A stretch of DNA of 64,000 nt from Calvatia gigantea (GCA_025093985.1 JACAAK010000006.1:930001-994000); one strand, 5' to 3'; shown: positions 24,630 through 37,569, counted from the first letter of the stretch. Notes: generated from the sequence alone by a model not told the origin. Made by a program: numbers and translations.

Positions 24630-26714
24630 ATGCCCAGAAATACCAAGACTAAAGCCCGCAAAGTCACCAAAGGAAAACCAACCATCCTTACCAAGCAATC
24701 CCCTTCCCCCGAACTACCCGCCACAAACCCTCCTCAACCCAATCTCTTTCGCAATCCCGTTAACGATGTCCCAAGGCATCAACTTGACCTCCCTTCCATC
24801 TTCGTCCCTCCCGCAGTCTTCACCCTCGCCGAGCTCCAAGCCATGGCTGACGAGCACCCCAACAACCACTTGGAGGTGTTCCACGGACGTGGAGAGTATA
24901 CCCGAATCCCCCCTTCCTGGGTCTCCCCATCTTCCTCTAGATTCAGCAGGCATGAGCCCATCTTTTCACAATAGCCCTACGTGGGTCCAGGATATTCTGG
25001 AGGAATGGGGTCCATCCCCAAAGGAGTGGAGTCCCCCTCCAATGGACTCCCTGACTCTGGAGTCGCCCCCGGAAGTCCAACCCTACATGGACGATGAGTG
25101 GACTCCCCTCCACAACTCCCCCATGAGGAACTGGGAGGACTAGCCCTTCAACCAGGAGCTCTCGGACTCCATGGACTGGAACAAAGCCAGTCATACTCTA
25201 TTACAGGAATCTTACCCACAGTCGCCCTGCCCGATGTCGGGCCAGACCTCACCGACTCCGAAATCACCCTCTCTGACAAACCAAAGCCCTCTCAAGGCAT
25301 ATGACCTCCAATGCCTCAACCAGCAGCTGGAAGCAATCCTCCTGCAACCAACTTCTCACACCCAATTTGTCCCTCCCCCCTCCGTGCATTTACCACCCCT
25401 GGTAACCCAATCCCTCCAGTTGGGACCATTCCTCCCAAGCCAACCCAAGTCCATGAGTCCACCTTGGAGCATGCCTCTAAAATTCGGAACTTGGATGGGG
25501 ATAAATCATGCCCCATACATGGTGGATTCACCCCCACCACCACCTCTAAGGAGCAATTACTCCGAAACGTCCAGAGGGCGCAAGACCTTTATGAAAAGGT
25601 CTCTAGGGTACAATTATACGCCCACGGACTATCTGCTGAAGCGGTCGAGGATGTCTTCACCTATTCCACTCCACCCAGTCCGACCAAAACGACCTCGCTT
25701 GGAAACACCCATGAAGAACTCCTCACCATGTCCCTTGTCGACTATATCCAACCACGGGTCGTCACCCCCAACACCTCCTCTTTCATCCTTCCGAATGGTG
25801 AATTTGGATCAAAGCTGAATTGGCCTGGACCTTATCAGCTTACTACGGAAGCCATTGGCCGATTGGCAAGCTTGTCTGCTGATTTCAATCGGATTGGATG
25901 AGAGTATCTATTTAACGATGCTCAGCAAGCACACTGGCGCGCTATCCAGAACTCTCTTATCGGGGTTGACAATCTTCATCGGAGTTATTCTGATGCAACC
26001 TCTCTCACCCAACTATTTATCGACTCAGCAGCCTCTAGTGGACTCCCACAGGCTCTCTTCAATTTCAACAACCAAGCTTGCTGACCTGGTGGAATGGCTT
26101 CCCGAGAACCTCCCAGCATTCTATCATCCACGATTCCTTTGGTCCCGCTCTCCCATGCCGGCATCACCGCTCCCTCTTCCCATTCCCCGACCAATCGACC
26201 AGTCTCGCCTGCTCAAGGAAAATCATCAGCGAGTTCTTCATCAACTCGAACTTCTGACCCAAAATCCTTTGCTGCAACAGTATCTTGAGCCAAACACCTA
26301 CCTAACCCATGCCCTCAAAACACTCCCGAAGCAGCAGCCTCCCAACACTCCCCTCCCTATGACGACAATCAACCCGGGAAGTGTATTTGCTGAAAATGCA
26401 AGATATTGAAGAAGGCCTACATCGGACATTACGCCTTGGATTGCATCTATCAAAAATGCAAGGGTTGTAAGAAAGCGGCAGCAGGCCATTATACCTACAT
26501 GTGCCCTAAGTACGTTTGCAAACACTGCAGAAAACTTAACCCCCAACATAGGCCTACGGACTGCCACACCAAACTAGACAAAAAGAAAGCAGAAGCAACG
26601 AAGGAATGAGAAAGACTGGAGAACCTCATTCACCTTACAGAACTCTATGATGGACATGGGGACATGGACGAAGATGGGTACCCAGATAACATGTCCATTG
26701 TTTCGGCTAAGTAA
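24630..26714 (+). pseudogene. Post-pol ORF of element B (triple zinc knuckle), eight in-frame stops in the main frame
   Basis: One frame from ATG 24630 (MPRNTKTKARKVTKGK, basic) to TAA 26714. It carries the same order of blocks as family A: VFTLAELQ, EVFHGRGEYTRIPPS, then AQQAHWRAI, LFIDSAASSGLPQA, and knuckles CKGCKKAAAGHYTYMC and CKHCRKLNPQHRPTDC near 26460-26570, preceded by a first knuckle broken by TGA. Between two conserved Trp residues the A and B blocks align over 38 positions without a gap. Eight stops (seven TGA, one TAG) break the frame, far more than in pol of the same young copy. The +1 frame (24766-26409) has only two stops. So either this region decays faster or the real product is read through more than one frame. 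Confidence 0.7.
24766..26409 (+). CDS. Overlapping +1 open frame in the B post-pol region
   Basis: The frame is open from ATG 24766 to TGA 26409 except for TAG at 25141 and TGA at 25816. It includes acidic stretches (TWVQDILEEWGPSPKEW) and a leucine-rich C-terminal end (VLHQLELLTQNPLLQQYLEP). The corresponding +1 frame of A1 ends LMGQLDQLLSLRSLFENP, similar in spacing of leucines. The frame stops at the start of the zinc-knuckle part, as in A1. Coding status is unproven. Confidence 0.35.
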
Positions 26715-26742
26715 AAGAGACTTTTCCTCTAGTAGGAGATAA

Positions 26743-27258
26743 TGTTATGACTTCTTATTCTAGCATTATCCTTTTACAGACTTGTTCCTTTCTTGTCCTT
26801 TCTTTATTTAATATCCATGTATGTACTTTTAGTTTACCCTTCTCTTCTTTCCTCTTTAGGACTCTGGATTCACCACTATTCCCCTCCCTACCTTGTATGG
26901 TGTTTGTGTTTCCTTTCTTGTATCCCGTCTCTCCCTATATGGTGGATGTTCAACACATCCACATATCCTTTGTCCATTATCTTTCTTCCGCCTTATCTAG
27001 TATAAGTAGCTAGTTAGATACTCCTTGTAGTAGACAGTTTGAACTGGCTACCAGCCTCTTATCTTCCACAATCCTCTTGCCTGAACTAAGGCCTCGTCTA
27101 ACAAGTGACTTGCCTTACTTCTTGACTGACTATATATAGAGACAAGTCCCTGAGTGGATCCCCTCTATATATAGATCTCTGCATTAACTCTATTAGGAGT
27201 AAGTCTGTATAGATGCCCTTTAGGGAAGACAACCTACAAGGTAAGTGTGCATGTAACA
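26743..27258 (+). repeat. 3' LTR of element B
   Basis: 516 bases, TGTTATGACTTC to CATGTAACA, preceded by the purine-rich tract AGTAGGAGATAA. It differs from the 5' LTR at seven places, four of them CpG in the 5' copy. Confidence 0.92.
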
Positions 27259-27712
27259 GAAGGGCTCATGCTTGTCTGATAAGTCCAAGTTAAATGCCTC
27301 TGCAGTTCCCAAGGTTGTTATCCTTGTAGCAGACAAGTGAAGATAGGAAGCTTGTTACTAGAATAACCTAGAGTAATACAGTGTACCCTACTAAAGTTAT
27401 ATACTAGTTACAAAGAAGGATGAGTCATTATATAGTAGTCTGCATGTGATTCTACTAGATGTTAATTGGTAATCTATGGAGTCATAGGGAGTCAGAATGA
27501 GTCAAGAGAAGTATGATGAGTAAGAGGAAAATACATAGGTTAACAGAGACATGACTTAGGCTATGAGTCACAAGAAGGAAGTAGAAATACATGTGATAAA
27601 TAAATAAAGATTGGACTGGGGTATGGAAAGAAAATCTAAATAGAAGGTTAATCCAATAAATGAGGAGTAAGGGAGGGTAATTCCAAGGCTGGTCCATGGT
27701 AAGTTCATAACA
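27259..27712 (-). repeat. Right part of the minus-strand family-A-like LTR that hosts element B
   Basis: Read on the minus strand it starts TGTTATGAACTTACC at 27712 and follows the family-A LTR, including TTTATTTATTTATCACATG. The other part lies left of element B (to 17748). The GAAGG duplication of element B marks the break. Confidence 0.8.
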
Positions 27713-27857
27713 TCTGCTCAACCAGATAACTCTTGTTTATTTAAGCATAGCACATACCACTGTATTCTGTATGCTTAACCACCTGTGCTTTTCCTTGTCT
27801 ACTCTCAAGTCTTGCCTGAGCTGCAACCTGAGTTAACAACTTATATAGGTCATAACA
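27713..27857 (+). repeat. Truncated family-C LTR
   Basis: It matches the last 145 bases of the family-C LTR (CTGTATTCTGTATGCTTAACC, then CTTATATAGGTCATAACA). It is cut on the left by the minus-strand A-like LTR. No C internal sequence follows. Confidence 0.75.
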
Positions 27858-28377
27858 GGAACTGTGGTATACAGTTCCAGGTATCTCCAGAGCCACCATT
27901 GCATTGGTAATTGAATGCAAAATTCTCCAGTTGGAATGTGCAGGCTCTGGAAAGGTATTGATACATGTATAGCCATGGCAAATGTATCAGAGTGAAGTTG
28001 ACCATTAATTGAAGGCCTTGTTCCACAAGATAGGTATAGCCATTAAAATCATCAAGATAGCCAACTTGATACCAGCTATAAACATGTCTGGCAAGTACCA
28101 GATTGTGTTTGGTTCAAGTTATGAGAAGTTTGGTAGCTCTTGCAAAATCAATAGACCAGCCTAAATATATGGCCAAGCTTTGGTATTGACCAAATATGTT
28201 GATATTGCAGTGTAAGATTTGTTGAGCTTTGGTTAGAAAAGATATTGATACAAGACAGAGATTGCAAAGAGCAGTGTTGGGATCATTCTCTACATATTGG
28301 ATGAAAACATCTGCAAGCTCTTGAGGAATTTGCTTGATTGGATCTAGATTGACCACTGAGTATGAGAGTGAAGCCAA
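27858..28377 (-). pseudogene. F-box-like gene remnant
   Basis: From ATG 28377 the minus strand encodes 87 residues: NLDPIKQIPQELADVFIQYV, then CNLCLVSISFLTKAQQILHC. This resembles the fungal F-box pattern (P-E-L then L-V-S then R-x-x-L-F-x-x-I). After one TGA (28114-28116) the same frame runs open almost to the LTR at 27857, with further leucine-rich sequence. F-box proteins are SCF ubiquitin-ligase adaptors and form large, fast-evolving families in Agaricomycetes. The C-terminal part is cut by the LTR remnant. Assignment is by pattern only. Confidence 0.5.
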
Positions 28378-28701
28378 CTGGAAAGATTGAAGGGTTCATC
28401 TCATGAGATTCCCTACTAATGTATTTCTAACACCTTCTGTGTCTTTTATACTTAATAGTTAGGTGGAGATAAAATGTTTCATGAGTATATAGGGAGCTAG
28501 GTGTAATCTCAGAGAATTTGAAACTGCTGTTTCATTTCGACTTGAATTAGGAGATCATTGATATGATACATGCAGTAAACAGGAAATATTTTGAGTGATC
28601 AAGTGGGACCTTGTTGGATTAATGTCACAGCGAGGTCACATCACACACTCGACGCGTCATACCAAAAGGATATCTCATTTACTAACCACCACCAATACCC
28701 A
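28378..28701. promoter_or_regulatory. Upstream region of RPT6
   Basis: No gene is seen. The composition changes here from CpG-poor repeat sequence to ordinary gene sequence with CpG (TCACACACTCGACGCGTC near 28640). The core promoter of the next gene must lie here, but I cannot point to a specific element. Confidence 0.4.
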
Positions 28702-30084
<1,383 letters not shown>

Positions 30085-30158
30085 GATAATTACCGTAAAA
30101 TAGAATATTAGCCTGGACATGCACAGCCACCGACGCTCAACACTTGGATTCTACTCCG

Positions 30159-32393
30159 ATGGCTATGGCTGGCTCCCATTCCCCCGTCACCGTCCTCCGC
30201 GTCGACGAAATAAATATTGGGCCCGGTCCACCCCCGCCATCACCCCCTGCGAGCGTTGACAAAATGGGGGACGACGAGGGGTCGAGGGTGATCTACGAAG
30301 AGCCAGAGCCCATCACGTACTCTCCCTCTGGAAAGGCGCTCCATCGTGCCTCGACAGACACCCGTGTGTCTCTCCGCATGGCCACCCAGCCTCTTCCGCC
30401 CTCTCCTGCCCACGATCTTGCCCCGTCGCCGGGGCCGTCCACAAATCCACCCCCGCCCCCCGCTCTCGTCCCCGGCCGTATGGGCCGCCGGCATACCACG
30501 GGTCGCATATACCAGCAATTCCCCCGTCCGCAACCACAGCCTCAGCCTTTCCCAGCAGAAGACGCCGTCGTGCTTGGTGACGCTGCCATGGCCCTTGCGT
30601 CTGACATTGAAATCCACTCAGAACAGATCCGCAGAGAACGCCGTGCAAAGGAGATCGAACAGCAACGGCGTGCAGAGGCAGAGGCGGCCCTCACGAGGAC
30701 AGATACACGCGGCACGAGGGGGACAAAGGATGATGACGATAAGCCCCTAGTGGGCAACCTGATCGGGGAGGACCATGTCAACTACGTGTTGATGTATAAC
30801 ATGTTGACAGGCATTAGAATCGGTGTTTCTAGATGCCAGGCAAAAATCAAGCGTCCGTTGACAGACGAGGATTTTACTGCCAGGCACAAGTTTTCTTTCG
30901 ATATGTGAGTCCTGCGTTGGTATAGGGTACTTTTAGATGGCTCATAGACTGAGATAGCGTCGGGAACGAGCTAACACCTTCTGCTAAATATGATTTCAAG
31001 TTTAAGGATTATGCCCCATGGGTCTTTCGTACTCTCCGCGAGGAATTTTTCAGGATCGACCCCGCAGATTATCTTCTCTCCCTCACAGCAAAGTATATTC
31101 TCTCCGAACTCGGGTCTCCAGGCAAATCTGGCTCCTTTTTCTACTTTTCCCGCGACTATCGATTCATCATCAAAACCATCCACCACTCCGAACATAAATT
31201 CCTCCTTAAAACCCTCAAACACTATTATGAGCACGTCAAACACAATCCACACACCCTCCTTTCACGCTTTTACGGCCTTCATCGTGTCAAACTCCCGCGT
31301 GGGAGGAAAATTCACTTTGTCATCATGAATAACCTCTTCCCCCCACATCGTGATATCCACGAGACTTATGACTTGAAGGGAAGTACCGTTGGTAGGGAGT
31401 ATCCTGAGGAAAAGGCAAAGAAAAATCCAAGAGCCGTTTTGAAAGACTTGAACTGGATTAACCGGGGCAAGGAATTGGAAGTCGGACCGGAGAAGAGGGC
31501 GCTGCTCACGGAGCAATTGCGAAGGGACGTCGAGTATCTCGAGAGCGTCGATGTGATGGATTATAGTTTGTTGGTTGGTATACATAATATGAAGCGCGGA
31601 AACAGGGACAATGTGCGGAAGAATACTCTGCGGGTATTTGAAGTAAGCAATTTGCGCTCTTCTCGCCGATGCGTGTGCAATGCTGATAGACCATCACATA
31701 GCCTGATTTGCCGCACCAACCCAAAACGAAACAAAGTGCAAGGGGAACTAAAACTCCCGAGGCGATTGCGATGCGGAGAGCCATGAGGTCATCAGATCCC
31801 AAGGCACTTGCGTATGCAGGTCCGTCAAGTGCGGCTGCGAATCCGTCAACACCGGGAGCTCTTCGTAAGTCTTCTTGTCCCTCGTTGACCGGCACCTGAC
31901 AGGCGAACGGGTCATTTGTAGCTCCGGTGCTAGTCCCCGGTGGATTACTACATGCGCCAGCCCCCACACCCTCACTATCACCTGCTCCGACGCATTCACC
32001 GCATCCGCAAAACCCACCCTCACAAGAAACTGTAGGGTTGTTTTTAGATGAAGACACGACAGGCGACCGGCAGTATTTCATTTTTTATCAAGATGAGGGT
32101 GGCTTGCAGGCCACGGATGAGGAGAACAGGCACTTGAGCACCATTTATTATCTGGGTGTTATCGATATTTTGACGCCATATGGGTTTGTGAAGCGTGCTG
32201 AACATTTGTGGAAGACTTTATTGGCTACGGGTGGCGATCGAGTGAGCTATTTTTTCCTGTTTCAGTCCGTCATTGCTGACGTACTTTGTAGAAAAAAATT
32301 AGCCAGTTGCCTCCGAAAGAGTACGGAGGGCGGTTCGTGGCCTTTATGAAAGCGCTCATGAGAGGTGGAGGTGGTGGCGCACCGTTCAAGTGA
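30159..32393 (+). CDS. MSS4: Phosphatidylinositol-4-phosphate 5-kinase (Mss4/Its3 type)
   Basis: Five exons: 30159-30904, 30958-31642, 31702-31864, 31922-32241 and 32292-32393, giving 671 residues. The enzyme makes PI(4,5)P2 at the plasma membrane, which controls actin and endocytosis. The first 200 residues are Pro/Arg-rich and probably disordered. The kinase core begins [20 protein letters not shown], with the G-loop region [19 protein letters not shown], then [28 protein letters not shown], and near the end [14 protein letters not shown] and [14 protein letters not shown] Pro-rich insert (31765-32030) separates MDYSLL from the last part, as in fungal Mss4. I start at the first in-frame ATG, 30159. 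An alternative acceptor at 31902 would break the frame. Confidence 0.92.
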
Positions 32394-32748
32394 GCCTCAG
32401 TTCTCTTGAGGATTGTTTGGGATTTTGGAATTGGGATATGGTATGACCATGCATCGCATATTATTTCGTGGCACGGTTGGATGTTCACCGCCACGACTTG
32501 TGTTCAATCATTATTATCATCATTTGGACTTCATCTTGCATCATTGCCCAACATTCCTTTGTACATGTCAACCTCACTTTCCTTCGTGTTTGTTATATTT
32601 TCTTTTAGTACTTATCCCAGGTTACTCGCATGCGTTTTCATACTTTATCTCCAAGTCCTCTTCGTCGTTCTCGGTAATTACTCATTTATTAGCGCACTCC
32701 TTACTTTTGGTCATTGAGATATGGATCTGTGTATTATTCCTGCATCCA
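32394..32748. other. Intergenic region between convergent genes
   Basis: About 355 bases, T-rich on the plus strand, between the stop of the PI4P 5-kinase gene and the stop of the minus-strand tRNA synthetase gene. It should hold both 3' untranslated regions. I see no further gene. Confidence 0.6.
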
Positions 32749-34742
32749 TCAGAACAAGCGTATACCTATGATCTCACCTACACCCTTGACTTTCTCATTA
32801 TCTGTCGAACCACCAACAGTTTCAGCAGCACGCCATATCCTTCCACTACCTCTTTCCAAACCTAGGGCATCCAATAACAGTTCTGCAGCACTCGGTATGA
32901 AGGGCTGCAAACAGATGCCGAGTACCCGTAAAGTCTCAATAGCGGTAGTGTAGCTCGCGCACACTAAATCTGCCGAAGTCGATTTTTGCCAAGGAGCGAT
33001 ATCAGTAAGAACCTTGTTTGCCTAAATATCGGTTGGTGAGGGATAGAATAGATGGCCAAGGGGTTGACGTACCACACGCATCAGTTCGGTCAAATGTTGC
33101 AAAGCCTCCGCGATTTCGAGGTTTTCCATTTCTTGCTTCACTTTCAGGGGTGTGTCACGTTGCAAGTCCATAAGCTGAATCAAAGCTTTGCTGAGCTCGT
33201 CGTCTCTCGCAGCGCACTCCTTCCGGATGTTCTTGAGCGAAAAATGAGGGGTCGCTGCGGCGGCACGCGCTACCAGTTTTGGTGATGTGACGCGGAGGAA
33301 GTAGTTGCCTAGCATGGACTGAATTTCGCGGCTGTGTTTCTCGAGTTGGGGTTTTGACCAGTCTAGGGGTATAACCTATGAGAATTGAGGCCGAAATGTT
33401 GGAGGAAGAGCGGGGCGTACCGACATCAGTGCGCCAACGACCGCCTATGCGAGCCAAGTACCATCGGACGATGTCGACGCCGTATTCATTGATGGCCTCA
33501 ATGGGATCTGCGACATTACCGACGCTTTTGGACATCTTCTTTTGGTCGACTGTCCAGTGAGCGTGGGCGAGGATTTGACGGGAGAGAGGAAGGCTGAGGG
33601 CGAGGAGCATGGCTGGGAGGTAGATGGCATGGAATCTATGCGTCATTCAGTGTCAGGCCGGATACGCGAAGATTGTGGCGGACTTTTTGTGCTTACCGTA
33701 GAATGTCCTTGCCAATGACTTGGAGATTCGGCGGCCAAGGTGCTGGGTAATTCTGGCCTGGTCCAGTGGTATCTGGGTATCCTACGCCAGAGAGGTAAAC
33801 CAAAAGCGCGTCGAACCATACATAGACAGTTTGAGACCGATCTCCGGGTACTTGGACACCCCAGCTCAAGCGTTCTCTCGGTCTGGAGATACTAAGTTCT
33901 TCTAAGCCCTCGCCTTCATCACCTTGCAGACTTTGGATAACATCTGCCTGATACTGGGGAGGGTAAATGGCGTTTGGGTGCTGGAGGTAATGTTGGAGGA
34001 GTCGTTGGCGAAAAGCTCCGAGGTGGAAGACGTAGTTTTCTTCCTGGTGCCATTCGACGGCGGACCCGGTGGAAATGGCGATGTGAGCATCGGGATTTTC
34101 AGGGGTGGGCGTATGAGTTACTTGGGGGGTAGTATAGAAACATTCGTCGGTAATGGAGTACCAGCCGGAGTAAGTAGTTTTGTGGATGAGGCGACGGGCT
34201 TTGAGTTGATTCCAGACATGTTCGACGGCTTTGTGGTGCTTTGGGTCGGAGGTCCGAGAAAAGGTCGTGGATCCAACGTGGGCGGCTTCGGCCAAGGCCT
34301 GAAGATGAACGTATTCCAGTCACTTCAACAAGTGTAGCAGTCTCGCGAACGCACAGACCTTGAACCTTTGACTTAGTTCGTCGCAGAACTCGCGTGGAGG
34401 TTTGCCGGCTGCAGCTGCAGCCCTCTGTATTTTTAGCCCATGTTCATCCGTGCCAGTCAGATAATGCACGGGTTTTGTAGGATGCGCTATGCGATTATAA
34501 CGCGCAAAAATGTCTCCTGTAACAAGGGAATGCAAGTGGCCGATATGTGGTGCTGGAGTTCAAATCGCTGGTGAATTGGACTTGACCAGAGAGGTTGGGA
34601 GTAAAGTCAGCGTACCTGCGTTTGGATAAAAGATGGGAGTAGTGACATAGTATGGTTTCTTGTCAATACTACCGGTGTGAGACCTTCGAGCGATTGTTAT
34701 GAGCGGCTGTCGATATAACCCAGCACGACGAACAGCCCACAT
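32749..34742 (-). CDS. MSM1: Methionyl-tRNA synthetase, mitochondrial type
   Basis: Six exons on the minus strand: 34742-34616, 34552-34359, 34298-33697, 33635-33421, 33362-33073 and 33021-32749, giving 566 residues. It charges tRNA-Met. The first 25 residues are Arg-rich without acidic residues (MWAVRRAGLYRQPL), a likely mitochondrial targeting signal. The catalytic core starts YYVTTPIFYPNAAPHIGHL, with the HIGH signature, then YLTGTDEHGLKIQRAA. The second signature is KKMSKSVGNV near 33530, and a helical anticodon-binding part follows (LTELMRVANKVLTDIAPWQ). There is no zinc-binding insert or C-terminal tRNA-binding domain, as expected for the short organellar form. Acceptor 33363 (CCCCTAG) is chosen because it keeps TDVDWSKPQLEKH in frame. 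Confidence 0.94.
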
Positions 34743-34792
34743 GCTCGTCGTGGAGGGCGTTTGATAGAGTGGCTGTGCCAAATGATCCCCTC
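34743..34792. promoter_or_regulatory. Very short divergent intergenic region
   Basis: Only 50 bases separate the start codon of the mitochondrial methionyl-tRNA synthetase gene (minus) from the start codon of the site-2 protease gene (plus). Both promoters must overlap each other or the opposite coding region. No TATA-like box is visible. Confidence 0.6.
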
Positions 34793-36658
34793 ATGTCCCT
34801 ATCCTCCGCCGCATATGTCCTCTGGGTCTTCTGGCTTATTGTCTATGGCGTACATCGGTTAATACAACACGGGACATCTACCGAAACTGTCCTTCCCCTG
34901 CATCAACACCGCAGAACCTCAGACTGTCATATTACTATCCGATTTCTGCGCGCCCGCGTTGAAACTTCAAGATGGAACACAGCACATAATAAACTCTTGA
35001 CTAGGCTGAAGAGAGGGGGTGGCTCGCGGTCGAGGGTATGGCTAGAAAGGTTCTACACCCTTGGGTTTGTGTCAGGTGTGATTGGGATGGCGGTTGTGTT
35101 TGGGCTGTTGCTGTGGACGGCCTGGACGCTTGTGCGGCCATTCTCGATTCATAGAATTGGGATATCCAAGACCGCTGGAAAACTGATGAAAAGGGACTCG
35201 ATTGAACCTGCCCCAGAAAGCCCAATAACACCAATTGTAGGAATAACTTGCCCCTCCCATACAATTATGCCACTCAGCAATATATCATGCAGCTCCCAGG
35301 TGTTACCGTCCCATTGAACCACGTTCCGGTCATCATCGTCACTCTATTTTTGAGCCAGGTCGTCCATGAACTTGGTCATGCAGTCGCTGGAGCATTGTAT
35401 GCCATACCCATATTCTCCGCCGGTGCATCCATTACCATTTGTATCCCAGCTGCGTTCGTCTCGTTCTCGACTGCGACGTTGGATACCCTCCGGCCTTCCT
35501 CCAGGTCTAGAATCACTACTGCGGGTCCATTTCATAATTTGCTCTTCTGGTGTTTCTGGGCCGTAGCTGGCTATATTGGCGGTGATCTCTTCTTCACTAT
35601 TTCAGGCTACAAGGACATCAACTCGCTGGGTCGAGTGGTCTTGAGTGTTGATGATGTGAGTAGCAGTCCAGATTTTAATCCGGGCTCTAGTCTCAAGATT
35701 TGAAATCGAGGCGTCACCACTAGCTGGGTACTTGGCCCCTGGTACAATAATCACTAAGCTGAATGATCATGCTCTGGCTGCCACTCGGCCTGACTCAGAC
35801 CCTTGGAATACGTTCCTCAAATCACCAAAGAATGACGAAATGAATCTTGGTTGGTGTGTAGACATGAAGGACTTTGGTGTGTTTCTACTTCCATAGCCCT
35901 CTGCGTTTCCCTGATCTCCTGGAGTTCAGGTTCTTCGCCAAGAGACTGCTGTCTGCCAGGCGAAGCAAACTCGACGTCTCTCTCATGTTTTGTCGCCAAC
36001 ACTATTCCAAATCAGATTGGATGTCTGGACCCAATACCTGTTTTTACGTCCACTGATGACAAGGCACGGTGCGTGTCAAAGGATAGTTGTCGACAGGGGT
36101 ACGTTTGTGTCAGGCCAGCGGAGCAGGAGGCCCTGCTGCGGTTAACTGTGAGGGAGGGTGACTCTACCAAAGTGGTGCTCTGGAGTGGTCCTCGTAGAGA
36201 AATTTGGGATGAAGGTAAGACAAGTTACTGGCTGTGGAGAGAAGCTTAAACGGTTGTGGTCCCAGTCACGGTTGGGAGATGGCTCCCGAGATATAGTATC
36301 CTTCCTCTCAGTCTGCCATCGTGGGCAAGTATTTTCTGGGAGTAGGTGGTTTTCGACCTCTCTTAATTAGTTATTGAGCTGTTTCAGGTATTTCATGATG
36401 GTCAACCTCTCCCTTTTCTTGTTTAATCTCGTTCCTATGGGTGGTCTGGATGGGTCGCATCTGCTTCGTTCCATCCTTGCATCCTTGGCAGAACGCGGTC
36501 AACGTGAGGTGTACGACCTGGAGGCTATGGAAAGATCGAACTCGCGTCAGAGGTCTAGTCGTGGGTATGCGTACTTAGAAAGGGGAATATCTGGAGGGGC
36601 GGCTTTGCTTGTTGGACTGAATGTTGTACTAGCTACGTTTGCTTTAATTCGACCATGA
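34793..36658 (+). CDS. Site-2 protease (S2P-type intramembrane zinc metalloprotease)
   Basis: Best model, six exons: 34793-35131, 35221-35655, 35711-35849, 35897-36214, 36266-36341 and 36388-36658, giving 525 residues. S2P cleaves membrane-bound transcription factors such as SREBP within the membrane after a first cut. Evidence: N-terminal membrane segment (YVLWVFWLIVYGVHRL), a second at GVIGMAVVFGLLLWTAW, the zinc motif HELGH (about residue 161) in FLSQVVHELGHAVAGAL, a cysteine-rich luminal part (PRDCCLPGE, CVSKDSCRQGYVC) as in human MBTPS2, and the third zinc ligand region NLVPMGGLDGSHLL near the C-terminus. The first intron (35132-35220) and the donor at 35850 are the least certain choices. 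The latter is preferred because the alternative would be only 20 bases long. Confidence 0.88.
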
Positions 36659-37146
36659 GAAATCGCGCAGCGGAAGAAGAAATAAGTATACGCCAGGTTG
36701 CATGAGTGGACGTGCTATCTTTCAGCCATGAGCCTTCGTCCACTTATGCTTAAGGGGGGTGATACATTCTGCACTTCCGACTTCAAGTGCGCGTGATCAC
36801 TGGGGCGGACAGGGCCCTGCGCAACGGACTTCGGAACCTAGCAAAATCACCATCAAAATGTGAGCCTTTGGAAGGTGTTGCCAACGAGTCCCCAAGGCCA
36901 CCATATCCTAAATGAGCGTGGTTGCCTCTGAGCGCATTGCGGACTGATGGATGTCATGAAATTGCTCATACGAAGGGATGCGTGACAGAAAAATGTGATA
37001 ATGGTTCGGTCATAACTGTGTTGCACCAGGAAAGCACGCGTGCATGTTTTGTGCATGGAACATATTGGACTATGCATAGAACATCTCCACCTCAAAGATG
37101 TGGTGCGACAGAAGAGGAAGAAGGATATATAGGTCGATTGGCCCGC
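36659..37146. other. Intergenic region between convergent S2P and eL38 genes
   Basis: I see no gene in this 488-base stretch. It has normal base composition without repeats and should hold the 3' untranslated regions of both neighbours. Confidence 0.55.
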
Positions 37147-37569
37147 CTATTTCTTTTTGGGCTTGTCAATTTCGACGACTGTGAGGCCTGGATACCAAAC
37201 TGAATGAGCTTTTCTCGCTTAGAAATGATCGATGTAGTACGCACCAGGTGGCAGACTCTGTTTCAGCTTCTCGGCCTTCTCTGGGTCGTCTATTGAGAGG
37301 GTATAGAGGTACCGCGAGCAGCGGACTTTGAACTTTGTCCGTGTCTTGCCGTTGGCTACTTTCGAAGGAATTTTCTTGATGCGCGCCTCTGGAATATTTG
37401 AGGGATCGGTCAGACGAGAGTGATAGATGGGGGGTTCAGATAGCTAAACGCACGGGAGGCATCCTTGCGTTGTGTGATTTTGATAAATTCCTTGATATCA
37501 CGGATTTCCTTGGGCTAGCAAACGATCTATCAGCGTTGTTTTGCAGGGTGGCGGGGAGTATTTTACCAT
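37147..37569 (-). CDS. RPL38: 60S ribosomal protein eL38
   Basis: Four exons on the minus strand: 37569-37567, 37514-37454, 37388-37245 and 37187-37147, giving 82 residues. The protein reads [20 protein letters not shown], then [36 protein letters not shown] and [12 protein letters not shown], the complete eL38 pattern of a small basic protein of the large subunit. The first coding exon is the ATG alone, followed by a 52-base intron. Ribosomal protein genes in fungi often have an intron directly after the start. The second junction splits a codon (C|AG) and restores DASQARIKK. Confidence 0.93.

Larger units (their letters stand above)
17749..27258 (+). mobile_element. Complete Gypsy chromovirus B with 516-base LTRs, TSD GAAGG
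   Basis: A 9510-base element with LTRs at 17749-18264 and 26743-27258, flanked by GAAGG at 17744-17748 and 27259-27263. Order: LTR, leader, gag, pol (protease, RT, RNase H, integrase, chromodomain), post-pol ORF, purine tract, LTR. I count seven differences between the two LTRs, all transitions, which is about 98.6 percent identity and indicates a recent insertion. It sits inside a minus-strand family-A-like LTR. Confidence 0.93.

Noticed and set aside
35877..35896. A 20-base intron in the site-2 protease gene
   Set aside because: Too short for splicing; a donor at 35850 gives a 47-base intron in the same phase.
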